Part shown: positions 45,563-55,357 of the stretch, in pieces
Numbering within the stretch: position 1 is the stretch's first letter
How the letters are laid out: each line of letters begins with the position of its first letter
Assembly: GCF_001399455.2 (NCBI RefSeq)
Contig: NZ_LLEI02000022.1
Span: 1 to 64,000 of the forward strand
Direction: 5' to 3'
Length of the DNA stretch: 64,000 bases
Source: Vibrio bivalvicida
Lineage (GTDB): Bacteria; Pseudomonadota; Gammaproteobacteria; Enterobacterales; Vibrionaceae
Translations under genes and position numbers: made by a program
Notes under the pieces: generated by a model
What the model saw: only the letters and a program-made list of their open reading frames with translations
Told to the model about the DNA's origin: nothing
Database searches by the model: none

Positions 45563-46915
45563 TTATTTCTCAAACAACTCGGTATGCAGTTTCTGAATCG
45601 CTTGCTTTGATACCGATTCTTCAACTAAAAAGCACAGGTTGTGCGGGCTTGCGCCGTAGCAGATCATGCGTAGGTTAAAGTCTTCAAGCGTACTGAATAC
45701 TTGTTTTGCGTAGCCTCTGCTTTCACTCATGTTGTTACCGATCAGTGCGACTAAACACAGGTTGTGTTCCACCTCTACGGTACACAACTCTTCAAGCTCT
45801 ATACGGGCAGCTTTTGGCAGCTGAGGTGCACCACCAGAGGTATCTGTTTGATCTAAGGTTAGTGAAACACTGATCTCTGATGTGGTAATCAAGTCGACTG
45901 AGATTTTGTGTTTAGCGAGAATTTCAAACACCTTGGCCAGAAAGCCATAAGCATGGAACATGTTGGCACTACGCAGTGTCACCATCGTTTGGTTGCAACG
46001 TAAGGCTAGTGCACGGAACAAAGGTGAGCTTTCTACTTGATGGCGAATCCAAGTGCCTCCCTTTTGAGGCTCCTTTGAAGAGCCAACAAAGACTGGAATA
46101 TCATGGCGTAAGGCCGGAAGCAATGTCGATGGATGAAGAATTTTAGCGCCAAAGTTCGCCATTTCGGATGCTTCGCTAAAGCTAATCTCAGGAATAGGTG
46201 AGGCCTTAGGAGCAATGCGTGGATCTGTGGTGTAAATGCCGGGAACGTCAGTCCAAATTTCCAATCCAGATGCCTCAACCGCTTCTGCGATCAAGGCTGC
46301 ACTGTAGTCGCTACCGCCTCGACCTAAAGTGGTGGTGTTGCCTTCGGCGTCAGAGCCGATAAAGCCTTGCGTAATAACGATCGCGTCTTGGCATAGAGGA
46401 ACTAATGATTGTTTTGCAAGGCTACTAATTTGCTCAAGTTGAGGCTCTGCTTTACCAAAATTACTATCGGTGCGTAGAATGTCACGAATATCAAAACGTA
46501 CCGCATTGATGCCACGCTCTCTCATCAATTGAGCAAGCAGATGAGTCGACATCAATTCCCCACATGCAACTAAGTGGTCGGTCAATTTGTGGTTGGATTG
46601 AATAGACGCGGCTTCAGCAAGACTAGTTACGGTATCGAGAATCGCGTAGACATCGCTAGCTGCTTGGGTTGAGTCTTTTAGTTGTTCCAGTACAGCATCA
46701 TGAATTTGTGCCAGTTTAGTGAGAATCTCACTGCGACGAACTTGATCTTGAACGCCGTTAGCCAATTCAACTAATAAGTTGGTTACACCTGAACAAGCAC
46801 TGCTAACAACGAGTTTAGTGTTTGGATTATCTTCAATAATTGCAGCACAGCGGCTCATTGCCTCAAAGTTAGCGACGCTTGTTCCACCAAATTTAGCTAC
46901 ATTAAAACTGCTCAC
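45563..46915 (-). CDS. lysC: Lysine-sensitive aspartokinase III
   Basis: A 450-residue enzyme that phosphorylates aspartate, the first step toward lysine, threonine, methionine and diaminopimelate. Kinase motifs are VAKFGGTSVANFEAM, GFIGSDAEGNTTTLGRGGSDYSAAL and EIWTDVPGIYTTDPR. Two ACT domains (about 310-450) bind the feedback inhibitor. The start is GTG at 46915, with GGGAGAA upstream; a nearby ATG at 46920 is out of frame and stops after two codons. A lysine riboswitch lies in the leader, which supports the lysine-specific isozyme. Confidence 0.95.
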   Translation of the reverse strand: MSSFNVAKFGGTSVANFEAMSRCAAIIEDNPNTKLVVSSACSGVTNLLVELANGVQDQVRRSEILTKLAQIHDAVLEQLKDSTQAASDVYAILDTVTSLAEAASIQSNHKLTDHLVACGELMSTHLLAQLMRERGINAVRFDIRDILRTDSNFGKAEPQLEQISSLAKQSLVPLCQDAIVITQGFIGSDAEGNTTTLGRGGSDYSAALIAEAVEASGLEIWTDVPGIYTTDPRIAPKASPIPEISFSEASEMANFGAKILHPSTLLPALRHDIPVFVGSSKEPQKGGTWIRHQVESSPLFRALALRCNQTMVTLRSANMFHAYGFLAKVFEILAKHKISVDLITTSEISVSLTLDQTDTSGGAPQLPKAARIELEELCTVEVEHNLCLVALIGNNMSESRGYAKQVFSTLEDFNLRMICYGASPHNLCFLVEESVSKQAIQKLHTELFEK

Positions 46916-47035
46916 AGCATTTCTCCCACGACTTCCTAAAATAAAAACTTTTGGTAGCTATACCAACATCCAATGTTTTGCTTTGATGAAGAGAATTGAG
47001 CGAAAGAGAGAGGGTCTTTATTTGTATGACTTACC

Positions 47036-47206
47036 TCAGAAGCTCATCATCAGACTGAGCTGATGACAGTTGTAGGGATTCAACCCTAACAACCGACAGA
47101 TCTAAACCAACACTTCAGATCTACCTCGGCACTGCTCCCCCTCAAAGTGTTGTATAGGATTTGTGGCTCCACAACACGTCTACCTGGGCAGTGCTCCTCT
47201 TCTGCA
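47036..47206 (-). promoter_or_regulatory. Lysine riboswitch (L box) in the lysC leader
   Basis: Read on the minus strand: AGAAGAGGAGCACTGCCCAG, then GTGTTGTGGAGCC, then GAGGGGGAGCAGTGCCGAGG, then GGGTTGAATCCC. These track the E. coli lysC aptamer piece by piece. CAGAAG (5') and CTTCTG (3') close the P1 stem. High lysine would shut lysC. No clear terminator follows, so control by masking the GGGAG ribosome site is likely. Confidence 0.9.
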
Positions 47207-47217
47207 AAAAAATTTGC

Positions 47218-47243
47218 TATGTGGCATAAATATTCGCCACATA
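47218..47243. promoter_or_regulatory. Perfect 8-bp inverted repeat between lysC and the aminotransferase gene
   Basis: TATGTGGC and GCCACATA are separated by 10 bases. The element lies just upstream of the lysine riboswitch and 198 bases before the divergent aminotransferase start, a position suited to an operator shared by both promoters. The regulator is unknown. Confidence 0.5.
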
Positions 47244-47440
47244 TCCGCATTGAACGTGTTTCTGTGAACTATGTCAATGAGAATTTGTAACTTTATGCCT
47301 TTTTATAATTAACAAACTTGTGACACTGGTTTGACCTCAATACTTTGGGCTAATTGCTGCCAGCAAAGAATTGAATTAAGGTGGGTTTAAGGAAGTAAAG
47401 ATAGAACAAAAATTAAATTGATATTAAAAAGGAGCTGCCA

Positions 47441-48562
47441 ATGACGATTCAAAGTTTTATCCCCCCACATCGCATTTTAATGGGGCCTGGACCTTCAGAT
47501 ATTTCCCCTCAAGTGCTACAAGCTTTGAGTCGCCCAACCGTTGGTCATTTAGACCCTTTGTTTGTCGGTATGATGGATGAATTGAAATCACTACTTAAAT
47601 ACGCGTTCCAAACGGAAAATGAATTTACCATTGCTGTTTCTGCCCCAGGTAGTGCAGGGATGGAAACCTGTTTCGTTAACCTGATTGAGCCGGGTGAAAA
47701 GGTGATTGTTTGTCGTAACGGTGTGTTTGGTGAACGTATGCGTGAAAATGTTGTACGCGCAGGCGGCATTGCTGAAGTGGTGGATAATGAATGGGGCGAT
47801 CCGGTTTCCGTCGATAAAGTCGAGCAAGCATTGAAAGCTCACCCTGATGCTAAGATTCTTGCCTTTGTTCATGCCGAAACTTCAACTGGTGCGTGTAGCG
47901 ATGCAGAAGCTTTGGGTAAACTCGCTAAGCAGTATGGCGTGTTAACTATTGTTGATGCAGTGACTTCTCTTGGTGGTGTGCCACTAAAAGTAGACGAGTG
48001 GCAGCTTGATGCGGTTTACTCAGGTAGTCAGAAGTGTTTATCTTGTGTTCCAGGCTTGTCACCTGTGACGTTTTCCCCTGCGGCAATAGAGAAAATTCAA
48101 TCACGTACTACACCTGTTCAAAGCTGGTTTCTTGATCAGAGTTTAGTGCTCGGATATTGGAGTGGTGAAGGTAAGCGCAGCTACCATCATACAGCGCCCG
48201 TGAACAGCTTGTATGCCTTGCATGAATCTCTGTTGATTCTAAAGAATGAAGGGTTAGAAAATGCTTGGCAGCGACATCGCGACATGCATGAAAAACTTAA
48301 ACAAGGCTTGGAGAAGTTAGGCTTTGAGTTCGTTGTCGAGCAGGGCTCTCGCTTGCCTCAGCTAAACGCTATTTATGTTCCGCAAGGTATTGATGAAGCG
48401 AAAGTTCGCACACACTTGCTTGAGACCTATAACCTAGAAATTGGCGCTGGTTTAGGCGCTTTAGCAGGTAAAGCTTGGCGTATTGGCTTGATGGGTTACG
48501 GTGCTCGCGCTGAAAATGTTGCGTTATGCTTACGAGCGCTCGAAGAGTCATTGACGCAATAG
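47441..48562 (+). CDS. Class V aminotransferase (alanine-glyoxylate / serine-pyruvate type)
   Basis: A 373-residue PLP enzyme. The start RILMGPGPSDISPQVLQALSRPTVGHLDP is typical of alanine-glyoxylate aminotransferases, HAETSTGACSD and IVDAVTSLGGVPL hold PLP contacts, and the Schiff-base Lys is in YSGSQKCLSCVPGLSPV. It likely moves an amino group from serine or alanine to glyoxylate or pyruvate. The true substrate cannot be told from sequence. AAAAAGGAGCTGCC precedes the ATG. Monocistronic. Confidence 0.88.
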   Translation: MTIQSFIPPHRILMGPGPSDISPQVLQALSRPTVGHLDPLFVGMMDELKSLLKYAFQTENEFTIAVSAPGSAGMETCFVNLIEPGEKVIVCRNGVFGERMRENVVRAGGIAEVVDNEWGDPVSVDKVEQALKAHPDAKILAFVHAETSTGACSDAEALGKLAKQYGVLTIVDAVTSLGGVPLKVDEWQLDAVYSGSQKCLSCVPGLSPVTFSPAAIEKIQSRTTPVQSWFLDQSLVLGYWSGEGKRSYHHTAPVNSLYALHESLLILKNEGLENAWQRHRDMHEKLKQGLEKLGFEFVVEQGSRLPQLNAIYVPQGIDEAKVRTHLLETYNLEIGAGLGALAGKAWRIGLMGYGARAENVALCLRALEESLTQ

Positions 48563-48586
48563 CAGTCTCAATAACCTATAAGTGAA

Positions 48587-48610
48587 TAAGGTGACCTTTT
48601 GGTCGCCTTA
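48587..48610. terminator. Weak hairpin between the aminotransferase gene and pglL
   Basis: TAAGGTGACC and GGTCGCCTTA pair around TTTT with one mismatch. The T-run is poor, so efficiency may be modest. Confidence 0.6.
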
Positions 48611-48626
48611 ATTATATCAACAGACT

Positions 48627-50402
48627 CTAGTTAGTCTCTTTTTCACTGTCAGCCTTTAAGGCATCTATATTCGGTGGGATGTACTGCACCTCAGAAAAAT
48701 CTCTCTCTGGGAATAGGAACTGAGCTTCACTACGTATTTGCTCGGCTTTAACACTCTCTCCCAATCCTTGATAGGCCAAGATCAAATTGTTATAGAAAGC
48801 AGGTCGAGGTTTATCTTTAATAATCTTCAGTGACCAATCTATGTATGGCTGGATAAACTGGGGATCTTGCTTATATAAGCCAATGTTGAGATAGGTGCTA
48901 TAAATATCCCAATCGTATCTGTCTTTCCAAACTACAGGGTTGGTGACTTGGTTCAGTACGTCAGGATCTTTAGGTTGTGAGCGCTCAAACTGGGTAAGCA
49001 CGTAATTGGTATGCAAAGTGGTCAGCATATAGAAGCTCGTCACAATCGGTATGATTAAGCTAAACACCCGTAGCGCCGTCTTGGAGATAATACTGAATGG
49101 CGCTTGGCGATAACTGCTCGCCCTTTGATCTACCCAATAAAGTAGAACAACGAAGGTTATCCAGTGGATAGCAGAATGATAGAACGGATACTCAAGCTGA
49201 CTGTGCAGGACAATGGGGACAAACAGAGCAAACATCGCTAAACGAGTGCCCTTCTTAGCTTGATAGAGACGAGCGAGTACAAACAGTGCCGCGAGCACTA
49301 TTGCAAGTAGTGGCAACAGCCCGCCTTCTACTCCCCAATACAATAGCTCGTTATGCGGATGATCCATCGCCGCCAAACCAGGTTTATAACTATCATTGAG
49401 CTGGTGCTGCCTAGCGGTATACACAATATATTCAGGCTCAAATCGACCGTAGCCATAACCAGTAAATGGCTTCTCGATCAACATATCCAAAGATTGTGAG
49501 TAGATCTTTTGTCTCACATCTTCAGTTCTTAACTTTTCTTCAATTAGTTCGTTATTTGTTGGGTAAAAATTCGCGATCGCAAAAGCGAGTGATAGACCAG
49601 AAAAAATAGAAATCATCCAACCCCAAAAACGTTTTTTGGTGGCGAATTTATAGATATAAGGTAAGAGGAATGAGGTAGATAGCAAAGCGGCTAACCAACC
49701 TGTACGAGAAGCTAAAAAAATCAATAGCGGAATAGTTAATGTAGGCATTAGATACAACAATGCCACTTCACTGATTTTACGTTGGTATTTGGTTGGGTGT
49801 CGAGTGAGCAAATAGCCCGATAAGGCTAATCCAGTCGCGAGAAAACTGGCCATTACATTGGGCTGTTGGAATATACCATAGGGGCGGTTAGCTTCGGTGT
49901 TGTAGCCGAATAGATTACCTGGCTCTAACCATAAGTACTGTAGCCAGCCGAGTACCGCCTCAATAAAGACAGCAATGGTGATAAACCATAACAAACGTTG
50001 CTTCTGTTTATTGCTGAAACGAAATTGTTGCAATACGACAAATAGAATATACCCTGCCCACAGACCAGTTAGTTTACCAAGTGATAACTCAATACTTGAG
50101 CCAGCGTATATCACAGGTAAGGTGAGCATGATGCAGCACACAAACAAGCCAATTGTAAGTTTGTTGTATCTGAGACTGCCATCACTGCCGAGCTGGTATA
50201 AGCCTAGCGCAATAGAAAAGCTGATTACTAGCCATGTGGTTGGGTTAAATGCCAATGCGAGTCCTGCTCCCCCAGGGTTGGGCATGAAGAAGTGCATTGC
50301 GAGTAGGAAGACAATCCCAACACTAGCTAAGAAAGGTTTGGTTAATGGGATCTTTGGCGCCTTTTTTTCAAGCTCTGTCCCTGCTACATGTGTGGTCGCC
50401 AT
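48627..50402 (-). CDS. pglL: PglL-type O-oligosaccharyltransferase (Wzy_C/O-antigen ligase family)
   Basis: A 591-residue inner-membrane protein with about 12 helices and a large periplasmic loop containing MDHPHNELLYWGVEGGLLPL, the conserved PglL/WaaL-type box. The C-terminal part (about 430-590) is soluble and TPR-like. Homologues at the same site beside uvrA in Vibrio cholerae transfer lipid-linked glycans to proteins such as pilins. The MSHA pilus genes lie 8 kb away, making an in-genome target plausible. ATG 50402 (MATTHV) is preferred to an upstream TTG at 50423; its Shine-Dalgarno spacing is long. Confidence 0.82.
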   Translation of the reverse strand: MATTHVAGTELEKKAPKIPLTKPFLASVGIVFLLAMHFFMPNPGGAGLALAFNPTTWLVISFSIALGLYQLGSDGSLRYNKLTIGLFVCCIMLTLPVIYAGSSIELSLGKLTGLWAGYILFVVLQQFRFSNKQKQRLLWFITIAVFIEAVLGWLQYLWLEPGNLFGYNTEANRPYGIFQQPNVMASFLATGLALSGYLLTRHPTKYQRKISEVALLYLMPTLTIPLLIFLASRTGWLAALLSTSFLLPYIYKFATKKRFWGWMISIFSGLSLAFAIANFYPTNNELIEEKLRTEDVRQKIYSQSLDMLIEKPFTGYGYGRFEPEYIVYTARQHQLNDSYKPGLAAMDHPHNELLYWGVEGGLLPLLAIVLAALFVLARLYQAKKGTRLAMFALFVPIVLHSQLEYPFYHSAIHWITFVVLLYWVDQRASSYRQAPFSIISKTALRVFSLIIPIVTSFYMLTTLHTNYVLTQFERSQPKDPDVLNQVTNPVVWKDRYDWDIYSTYLNIGLYKQDPQFIQPYIDWSLKIIKDKPRPAFYNNLILAYQGLGESVKAEQIRSEAQFLFPERDFSEVQYIPPNIDALKADSEKETN

Positions 50403-50471
50403 AAATATTGATACCTCAAACAAACAGACCAGTGAAGATGTTCACTGGTCTGCAAATTCTACTATTAATTG

Positions 50472-53294
50472 CTATTTTAACATAGGCTTGAGGAATCGGG
50501 CAGTATGAGAGCCTTCGATGAGTGACACATCTTCAGGTGTACCTTGAGCAACGATCTCTCCACCGCCTTGACCACCTTCAGGGCCTAAATCGACAATCCA
50601 GTCTGCAGTTTTGATTACATCAAGGTTATGCTCTATCACCACTACAGTATTGCCATGATCACGTAGGCGATGCAAAACGGTTAGCAATTGTTGAATATCG
50701 TGGAAGTGCAATCCTGTGGTCGGTTCATCCAAGATGTATAAGGTTTTACCTGTATCACGCTTAGATAGCTCGCGAGCGAGTTTAACACGCTGCGCCTCAC
50801 CACCAGATAAGGTCGTTGCAGCCTGACCCAAACGAATATAGGACAGACCGACATCCATCAAGGTTTGTAGCTTACGGGCTATCACTGGGACAGGATCGAA
50901 AAATCCGCGTGCATCCTCGACTGTCATCTCTAGCACTTCATCAATTGTTTTGCCTTTGTAGTGCACTTCTAGGGTTTCGCGGTTGTAGCGCTTACCTTTA
51001 CACATATCACAAGGAACATAAACGTCTGGCAGGAAGTGCATTTCTACTTTGATCACGCCATCCCCCTGGCAAGCCTCACATCGACCGCCCCGAACATTGA
51101 AACTAAAGCGTCCAGGCTTATATCCACGTGAGCGTGACTCTTGAGTGCCGGCAAACAATTCACGAATCGGTGTGAATATGCCTGTGTATGTGGCTGGGTT
51201 TGAACGCGGGGTACGACCAATTGGGCTTTGGTCGATGTCGATCACTTTGTCAAAATGCTCTAGCCCTTTAATTTTCTTGTATGGAGCCGGCATGGCCGTC
51301 GTCGCACCATTTAACTGGGTATGAGCAATTTTAAAGAATGTATCGTTGACCAGAGTGGATTTACCTGATCCCGATACTCCGGTGATACAGCTAAACAGAC
51401 CGACGGGAATTTCTAGAGTGACATCTTTTAAGTTATTACCTGATGCGCCAATCAGTTCGACGACTTTCTTTTTATTTTTAGGTGTGCGGTGACTTGGCAC
51501 TGCGATCTGTTTTTTACCGCTGAGGTATTGGCCGGTCAAAGAATTAGGGTTAGCAAGGATGTCACTCATTGTGCCTTCGGCAACTACGTTACCGCCATGT
51601 ACACCAGCACCGGGGCCAATATCAATCACGTGATCAGCAATACGGATCGCATCTTCATCATGTTCAACCACCAAGACAGTATTGCCGAGATCGCGTAAGT
51701 GAGTCAGAGTTTTTAGTAGACGTTCGTTATCACGCTGATGAAGGCCAATTGAAGGTTCGTCGAGCACATACATCACACCAACTAGACCAGCACCAATTTG
51801 ACTGGCTAGGCGAATTCGTTGCGCTTCACCACCTGATAAGGTTTCTGCACTGCGAGACAAATTAAGGTAATTCAAACCAACATTGACGAGGAACTGCAGT
51901 CGATCGTTGATCTCTTTCATTACTTTTTCAGCTATCTGAGCACGTTGTCCTTCGAGTTGTAAGCACGCAAAGAAACCTAACGCATCGGCAATGCTCAGTT
52001 CGACAATCTCAGGTAGTGTGGTATCACCGATAAAGACGTTACGTGCTTCTAAACGTAGACGACTACCATCACAGCTTGAGCAGGTCTTGGTCGAGATATA
52101 TTTAGCCAGATCTTCACGCACAGCATTTGATTCGGTATCTCGATAGCGACGTTCAAGGGTATTCAAAATGCCTTCAAATGGGTGGCGTTTAACTCGAATA
52201 TCACCGCGATCATTAATGTACTTAAACTCGACTTCAGTACGCCCCGATCCAGTAAGGATGATATCGCGAGTTTTCGTTGGTAAAGATTTAAATGGGACTT
52301 GAAGATCGAACTCATAGTGCTCAGCCAGAGATGATAGCATTTGGAAGTAGTAGTAGTTCTTTTGATCCCAACCACGAATTGCGCCTTCCGCTAAGCTAAG
52401 CGAGTCATCTACGATCACACGTGCAGGGTCGAAATATTGCTGTACACCAAGACCGTCACAGGTGTGACAAGCGCCTGCTGGGTTATTGAAAGAGAATAGG
52501 CGCGGTTCTAACTCTTGCATGCTATAACCACAATGTGGACAGGCGAAGTTGGCGGAGAAGACGATCTCTTCTCCGTTGCCATCCATAGGAGCAATCACTG
52601 CTATGCCGCCAGAGAGTTCTAGTGCCGTTTCAAACGATTCAGCAAGACGCTGTTGTAGATCACCACGCACCTTAAAGCGATCAACCACGACTTCGATGGT
52701 GTGTTTCTTATGCAGTTCTAGCGGTGGTGGATCTGAGAGATCGCAAGTTTCACCATCAATTCTGGCGCGGATAAATCCCTGCGCCGCGAGGTTTTCGAGC
52801 GTTTTAACGTGCTCACCTTTACGCTCTTTAACGATAGGTGCGAGCAGCATCATCTTCGAGCCTTCAGGTAACTCAAGGACCTTATCGACCATTTGCGAAA
52901 CTGTCTGAGCGGCCAATGGTGCTTTATGTTCCGGACAGCGAGGCTCACCAACTCGGGCATACAATAATCTTAGATAGTCATAGACCTCAGTAATAGTACC
53001 CACGGTGGAACGAGGGTTGTGAGAGGTGGACTTCTGTTCAATCGAGATCGCTGGGGATAAACCTTCAATATGGTCTACGTCTGGCTTCTCCATCAATGAC
53101 AAGAACTGACGAGCATAAGCTGACAAGGACTCGACATAACGACGCTGCCCTTCAGCGTACAAGGTGTCAAAAGCGAGAGAGGACTTACCTGAACCAGATA
53201 GACCTGTAATGACGATTAATTTATCGCGAGGTATGGTTAAGTTAATATTTTTCAGGTTATGGGTGCGGGCACCACGGACTTCTATCTGATCCAT
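50472..53294 (-). CDS. uvrA: Excinuclease ABC subunit A
   Basis: A 940-residue damage-recognition ATPase of nucleotide excision repair. Two ABC modules each have Walker A ([18 protein letters not shown]) and signature [10 protein letters not shown]. Zinc-binding CxxC pairs occur in [14 protein letters not shown] and in [18 protein letters not shown]. The start [14 protein letters not shown] at 53294 gives exactly the E. coli length; an upstream in-frame start at 53312 adds six residues. A LexA-like box lies about 70 bases upstream. Confidence 0.98.
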   Translation of the reverse strand: MDQIEVRGARTHNLKNINLTIPRDKLIVITGLSGSGKSSLAFDTLYAEGQRRYVESLSAYARQFLSLMEKPDVDHIEGLSPAISIEQKSTSHNPRSTVGTITEVYDYLRLLYARVGEPRCPEHKAPLAAQTVSQMVDKVLELPEGSKMMLLAPIVKERKGEHVKTLENLAAQGFIRARIDGETCDLSDPPPLELHKKHTIEVVVDRFKVRGDLQQRLAESFETALELSGGIAVIAPMDGNGEEIVFSANFACPHCGYSMQELEPRLFSFNNPAGACHTCDGLGVQQYFDPARVIVDDSLSLAEGAIRGWDQKNYYYFQMLSSLAEHYEFDLQVPFKSLPTKTRDIILTGSGRTEVEFKYINDRGDIRVKRHPFEGILNTLERRYRDTESNAVREDLAKYISTKTCSSCDGSRLRLEARNVFIGDTTLPEIVELSIADALGFFACLQLEGQRAQIAEKVMKEINDRLQFLVNVGLNYLNLSRSAETLSGGEAQRIRLASQIGAGLVGVMYVLDEPSIGLHQRDNERLLKTLTHLRDLGNTVLVVEHDEDAIRIADHVIDIGPGAGVHGGNVVAEGTMSDILANPNSLTGQYLSGKKQIAVPSHRTPKNKKKVVELIGASGNNLKDVTLEIPVGLFSCITGVSGSGKSTLVNDTFFKIAHTQLNGATTAMPAPYKKIKGLEHFDKVIDIDQSPIGRTPRSNPATYTGIFTPIRELFAGTQESRSRGYKPGRFSFNVRGGRCEACQGDGVIKVEMHFLPDVYVPCDMCKGKRYNRETLEVHYKGKTIDEVLEMTVEDARGFFDPVPVIARKLQTLMDVGLSYIRLGQAATTLSGGEAQRVKLARELSKRDTGKTLYILDEPTTGLHFHDIQQLLTVLHRLRDHGNTVVVIEHNLDVIKTADWIVDLGPEGGQGGGEIVAQGTPEDVSLIEGSHTARFLKPMLK

Positions 53295-53361
53295 TCTCAA
53301 CACTCTAGGCAAAAATAAGTTGGCTAAGTATTACATAGTGTGAGAAATGTGCAAAGAAATA

Positions 53362-53377
53362 CTGGATAAAAAAACAG
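53362..53377. promoter_or_regulatory. Candidate LexA (SOS) box upstream of uvrA
   Basis: CTGG-ATAAAAAA-ACAG, extended as TACTGGATAAAAAAACAGTA, differs from the CTGT-N8-ACAG consensus only at the fourth base. uvrA is SOS-controlled in E. coli. Confidence 0.55.
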
Positions 53378-53378
53378 T

Positions 53379-53408
53379 AAAAGGCAGCTGTGTAGAGCTG
53401 CCTTTTTG
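53379..53408. terminator. Terminator after galU
   Basis: AAAGGCAGCT and AGCTGCCTTT pair around a short loop with an A-run on one side and T-run on the other. It ends the minus-strand galU transcript before the uvrA promoter. Confidence 0.88.
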
Positions 53409-53429
53409 GTCGATAGGTGCGGTTTGGAG

Positions 53430-54305
53430 TTAGACGTTTTCTTTGGTTGTCTTTTGTTTACCTAACTCCGACTTGTGCGCGTCTTTTAAATAGAGATTTT
53501 CAAAACAGTAGTTAGTGGCTTCGATATAACCTTCGACACTACCACAGTCAAAACGCTGACCTTTGAATTTGTATGCTAAGACACAGCCTGCTTTGGCTTG
53601 CTTGAGTAGTGCATCCGTGATTTGGATCTCACCGCCTTTGCCAGGCTCGGTGTTTTCAATCAATTCAAAGATATCTGGAGTAAGAATATAGCGGCCAATA
53701 ATAGCTAAGTTGCTTGGCGCTGTTCCAGGTTCTGGTTTCTCCACCATATCATCGACGCGGAAGATATCGTCTTTGATCATTTCACCCGAGATAACACCGT
53801 ATTTATGGGTTTCATCTGCTGGTACTTCTTGGACTGCAACAATCGAGCAGCGGAACTGTTTGAACAGTGCGACCATCTGCGCTAACACACCTTCTTGCTC
53901 GTTAACACACAAGTCATCGGCTAACACGACCGCAAAAGGCTCATCGCCGATCAGCTCTTTGCCAGTAAGAATTGCATGCCCTAAGCCTTTCATTTCACGT
54001 TGGCGAATATAAGTGAAATTCGCACTTTCAATTATGTCGCGAATATCAACCAGCAGTTCTTCTTTGTTAGTACCGCTAATTTGATGTTCCAATTCGTAGT
54101 TTTTATCAAAGTGATCCATGATCGAGTGCTTACCGCGACCAGTGACGATACACATCCCATTCATGCCCGCTTGGATTGCTTCCTCAACGCCATATTCGAT
54201 CAGCGGCTTATTGACCACTGGCATCATCTCTTTTGGCATTGATTTGGTGGCAGGTAAAAATCGTGTACCGTACCCCGCTGCTGGAAACAGGCATTTCTTT
54301 ATCAT
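53430..54305 (-). CDS. galU: UTP-glucose-1-phosphate uridylyltransferase
   Basis: A 291-residue cytosolic enzyme that makes UDP-glucose for LPS core, capsule and galactose use. Nucleotide-binding start is FPAAGYGTRFLPATKSMPKEMMPVVNKPLIEY. VVLADDLCV carries the metal-binding Asp, and FDCGSVEGYIEATNYC closes the site. It lies between qstR and uvrA, the standard Vibrio order. Confidence 0.97.
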   Translation of the reverse strand: MIKKCLFPAAGYGTRFLPATKSMPKEMMPVVNKPLIEYGVEEAIQAGMNGMCIVTGRGKHSIMDHFDKNYELEHQISGTNKEELLVDIRDIIESANFTYIRQREMKGLGHAILTGKELIGDEPFAVVLADDLCVNEQEGVLAQMVALFKQFRCSIVAVQEVPADETHKYGVISGEMIKDDIFRVDDMVEKPEPGTAPSNLAIIGRYILTPDIFELIENTEPGKGGEIQITDALLKQAKAGCVLAYKFKGQRFDCGSVEGYIEATNYCFENLYLKDAHKSELGKQKTTKENV

Positions 54306-54422
54306 GGTTCAACCCTTTCTATAAATACTTATTCTTAAACTGGCGCAACAATAGCACAAGGGCTATGAATTGTTCATGAATGAACGCCAACAATGCTAAA
54401 GAAAACCAGGTTGTTTTTACAA

Positions 54423-55073
54423 TTAAGACAAAGGCCGCATATGTTGCTTTGCCCAGGCGGCTGCCTGAACTCGGTTTTTAACGCTCAGCTTTTTAAAAAT
54501 TTTTTGTAGGTGGGATTTTACTGTGAACTCACTGATAAACATATCATCGGCAATTTGGATGTTGGAAGCGCCTGACATTAAACAGCGCAAGATTTGTAAT
54601 TCACGGGTAGTGAGGTCAACAGTAGCGGGAGTGGTATGCGTATCAACCACGTTGCGATAGTGGAATAGCAGTTGCGCTGTTACCTTTCTTGGCAACCAAG
54701 TATCACCATTGATAATGCCCTCATAACCTTTGACGAGCTTTTCAATCTCTGAGTTTTGATAGAACACCCCTTTTAAGTGACCAAATGCTAACAGTTCGTC
54801 TGTGGTTAAGCGGTGGCAAACGTTGAATATAATGGTTTCGAATGATTTGTCGGCCAGTGGCAGGTCGCTAATGATATTTTTAAGCTGACTGTATTCTTGA
54901 TAGTCAATGATTAGGATACGATGTTTATACTGTTGTAGAGCAAGTAAGAGGTCACTTGGTGCCATGGTCGGAATGGAGGTATCCATTTGCTGCTCTAATC
55001 GTTGAATAGTGGCGTTGGGTTTATCGGTGTCGGTTAGAAAATAAATGGTTCGCGCATAGATGTTTTTAGCCAT
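54423..55073 (-). CDS. qstR: QstR, LuxR-type competence regulator
   Basis: A 216-residue protein with a receiver-like N-terminal domain lacking the acidic pocket and a C-terminal LuxR helix-turn-helix (TTRELQILRCLMSGASNIQIADDMFISEFTVKSHLQKIFKKLSVKNRVQAAAWA, about 152-206). It is of the CsgD/VpsT class, but the c-di-GMP motif W-[FLM]-[TS]-R reads WLPR (126-129). Position between galU and ssb matches qstR of Vibrio cholerae, which links quorum sensing and TfoX to DNA-uptake and type VI genes. Identity rests on this synteny plus domain type. Confidence 0.85.
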   Translation of the reverse strand: MAKNIYARTIYFLTDTDKPNATIQRLEQQMDTSIPTMAPSDLLLALQQYKHRILIIDYQEYSQLKNIISDLPLADKSFETIIFNVCHRLTTDELLAFGHLKGVFYQNSEIEKLVKGYEGIINGDTWLPRKVTAQLLFHYRNVVDTHTTPATVDLTTRELQILRCLMSGASNIQIADDMFISEFTVKSHLQKIFKKLSVKNRVQAAAWAKQHMRPLS

Positions 55074-55284
55074 GAGTCCCTCATTGCTGACGTTGATTAT
55101 TGTTTTAATCCAGAGTGACTTAACCCACAGATAAGTGCGAATTAGGGTGTGGGCTTTGCGTTTTATTTCATAGTATTCGGTAATTAACTAATTTCTCAAT
55201 CTCGATAAAGTTTGAAATTTCTCTAAAACTGTGTCGCGGGAGTTATGTGTAGATAATGTTTGTCGACATTGTAGTGACAGACAT

Positions 55285-55312
55285 TTGTACCTAGCGTAAA
55301 GCGTGTTATCCT
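55285..55312 (+). promoter_or_regulatory. Sigma-70 promoter for ssb
   Basis: TTGTAC and TATCCT are separated by 16 bases, placing the start near 55319, about 40 bases before the ssb ATG. I do not see a convincing LexA box in this gap. Confidence 0.5.
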
Positions 55313-55357
55313 ATTGCGCTATTTCTTAATCAATACCAAAGTTAGACGGAGCGAAAC

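Noticed and set aside
55200..55300. LexA box between qstR and ssb
   Set aside because: Sequences such as CTGTGTCGCG and GACAGACA do not give CTGT-N8-ACAG or a near match.
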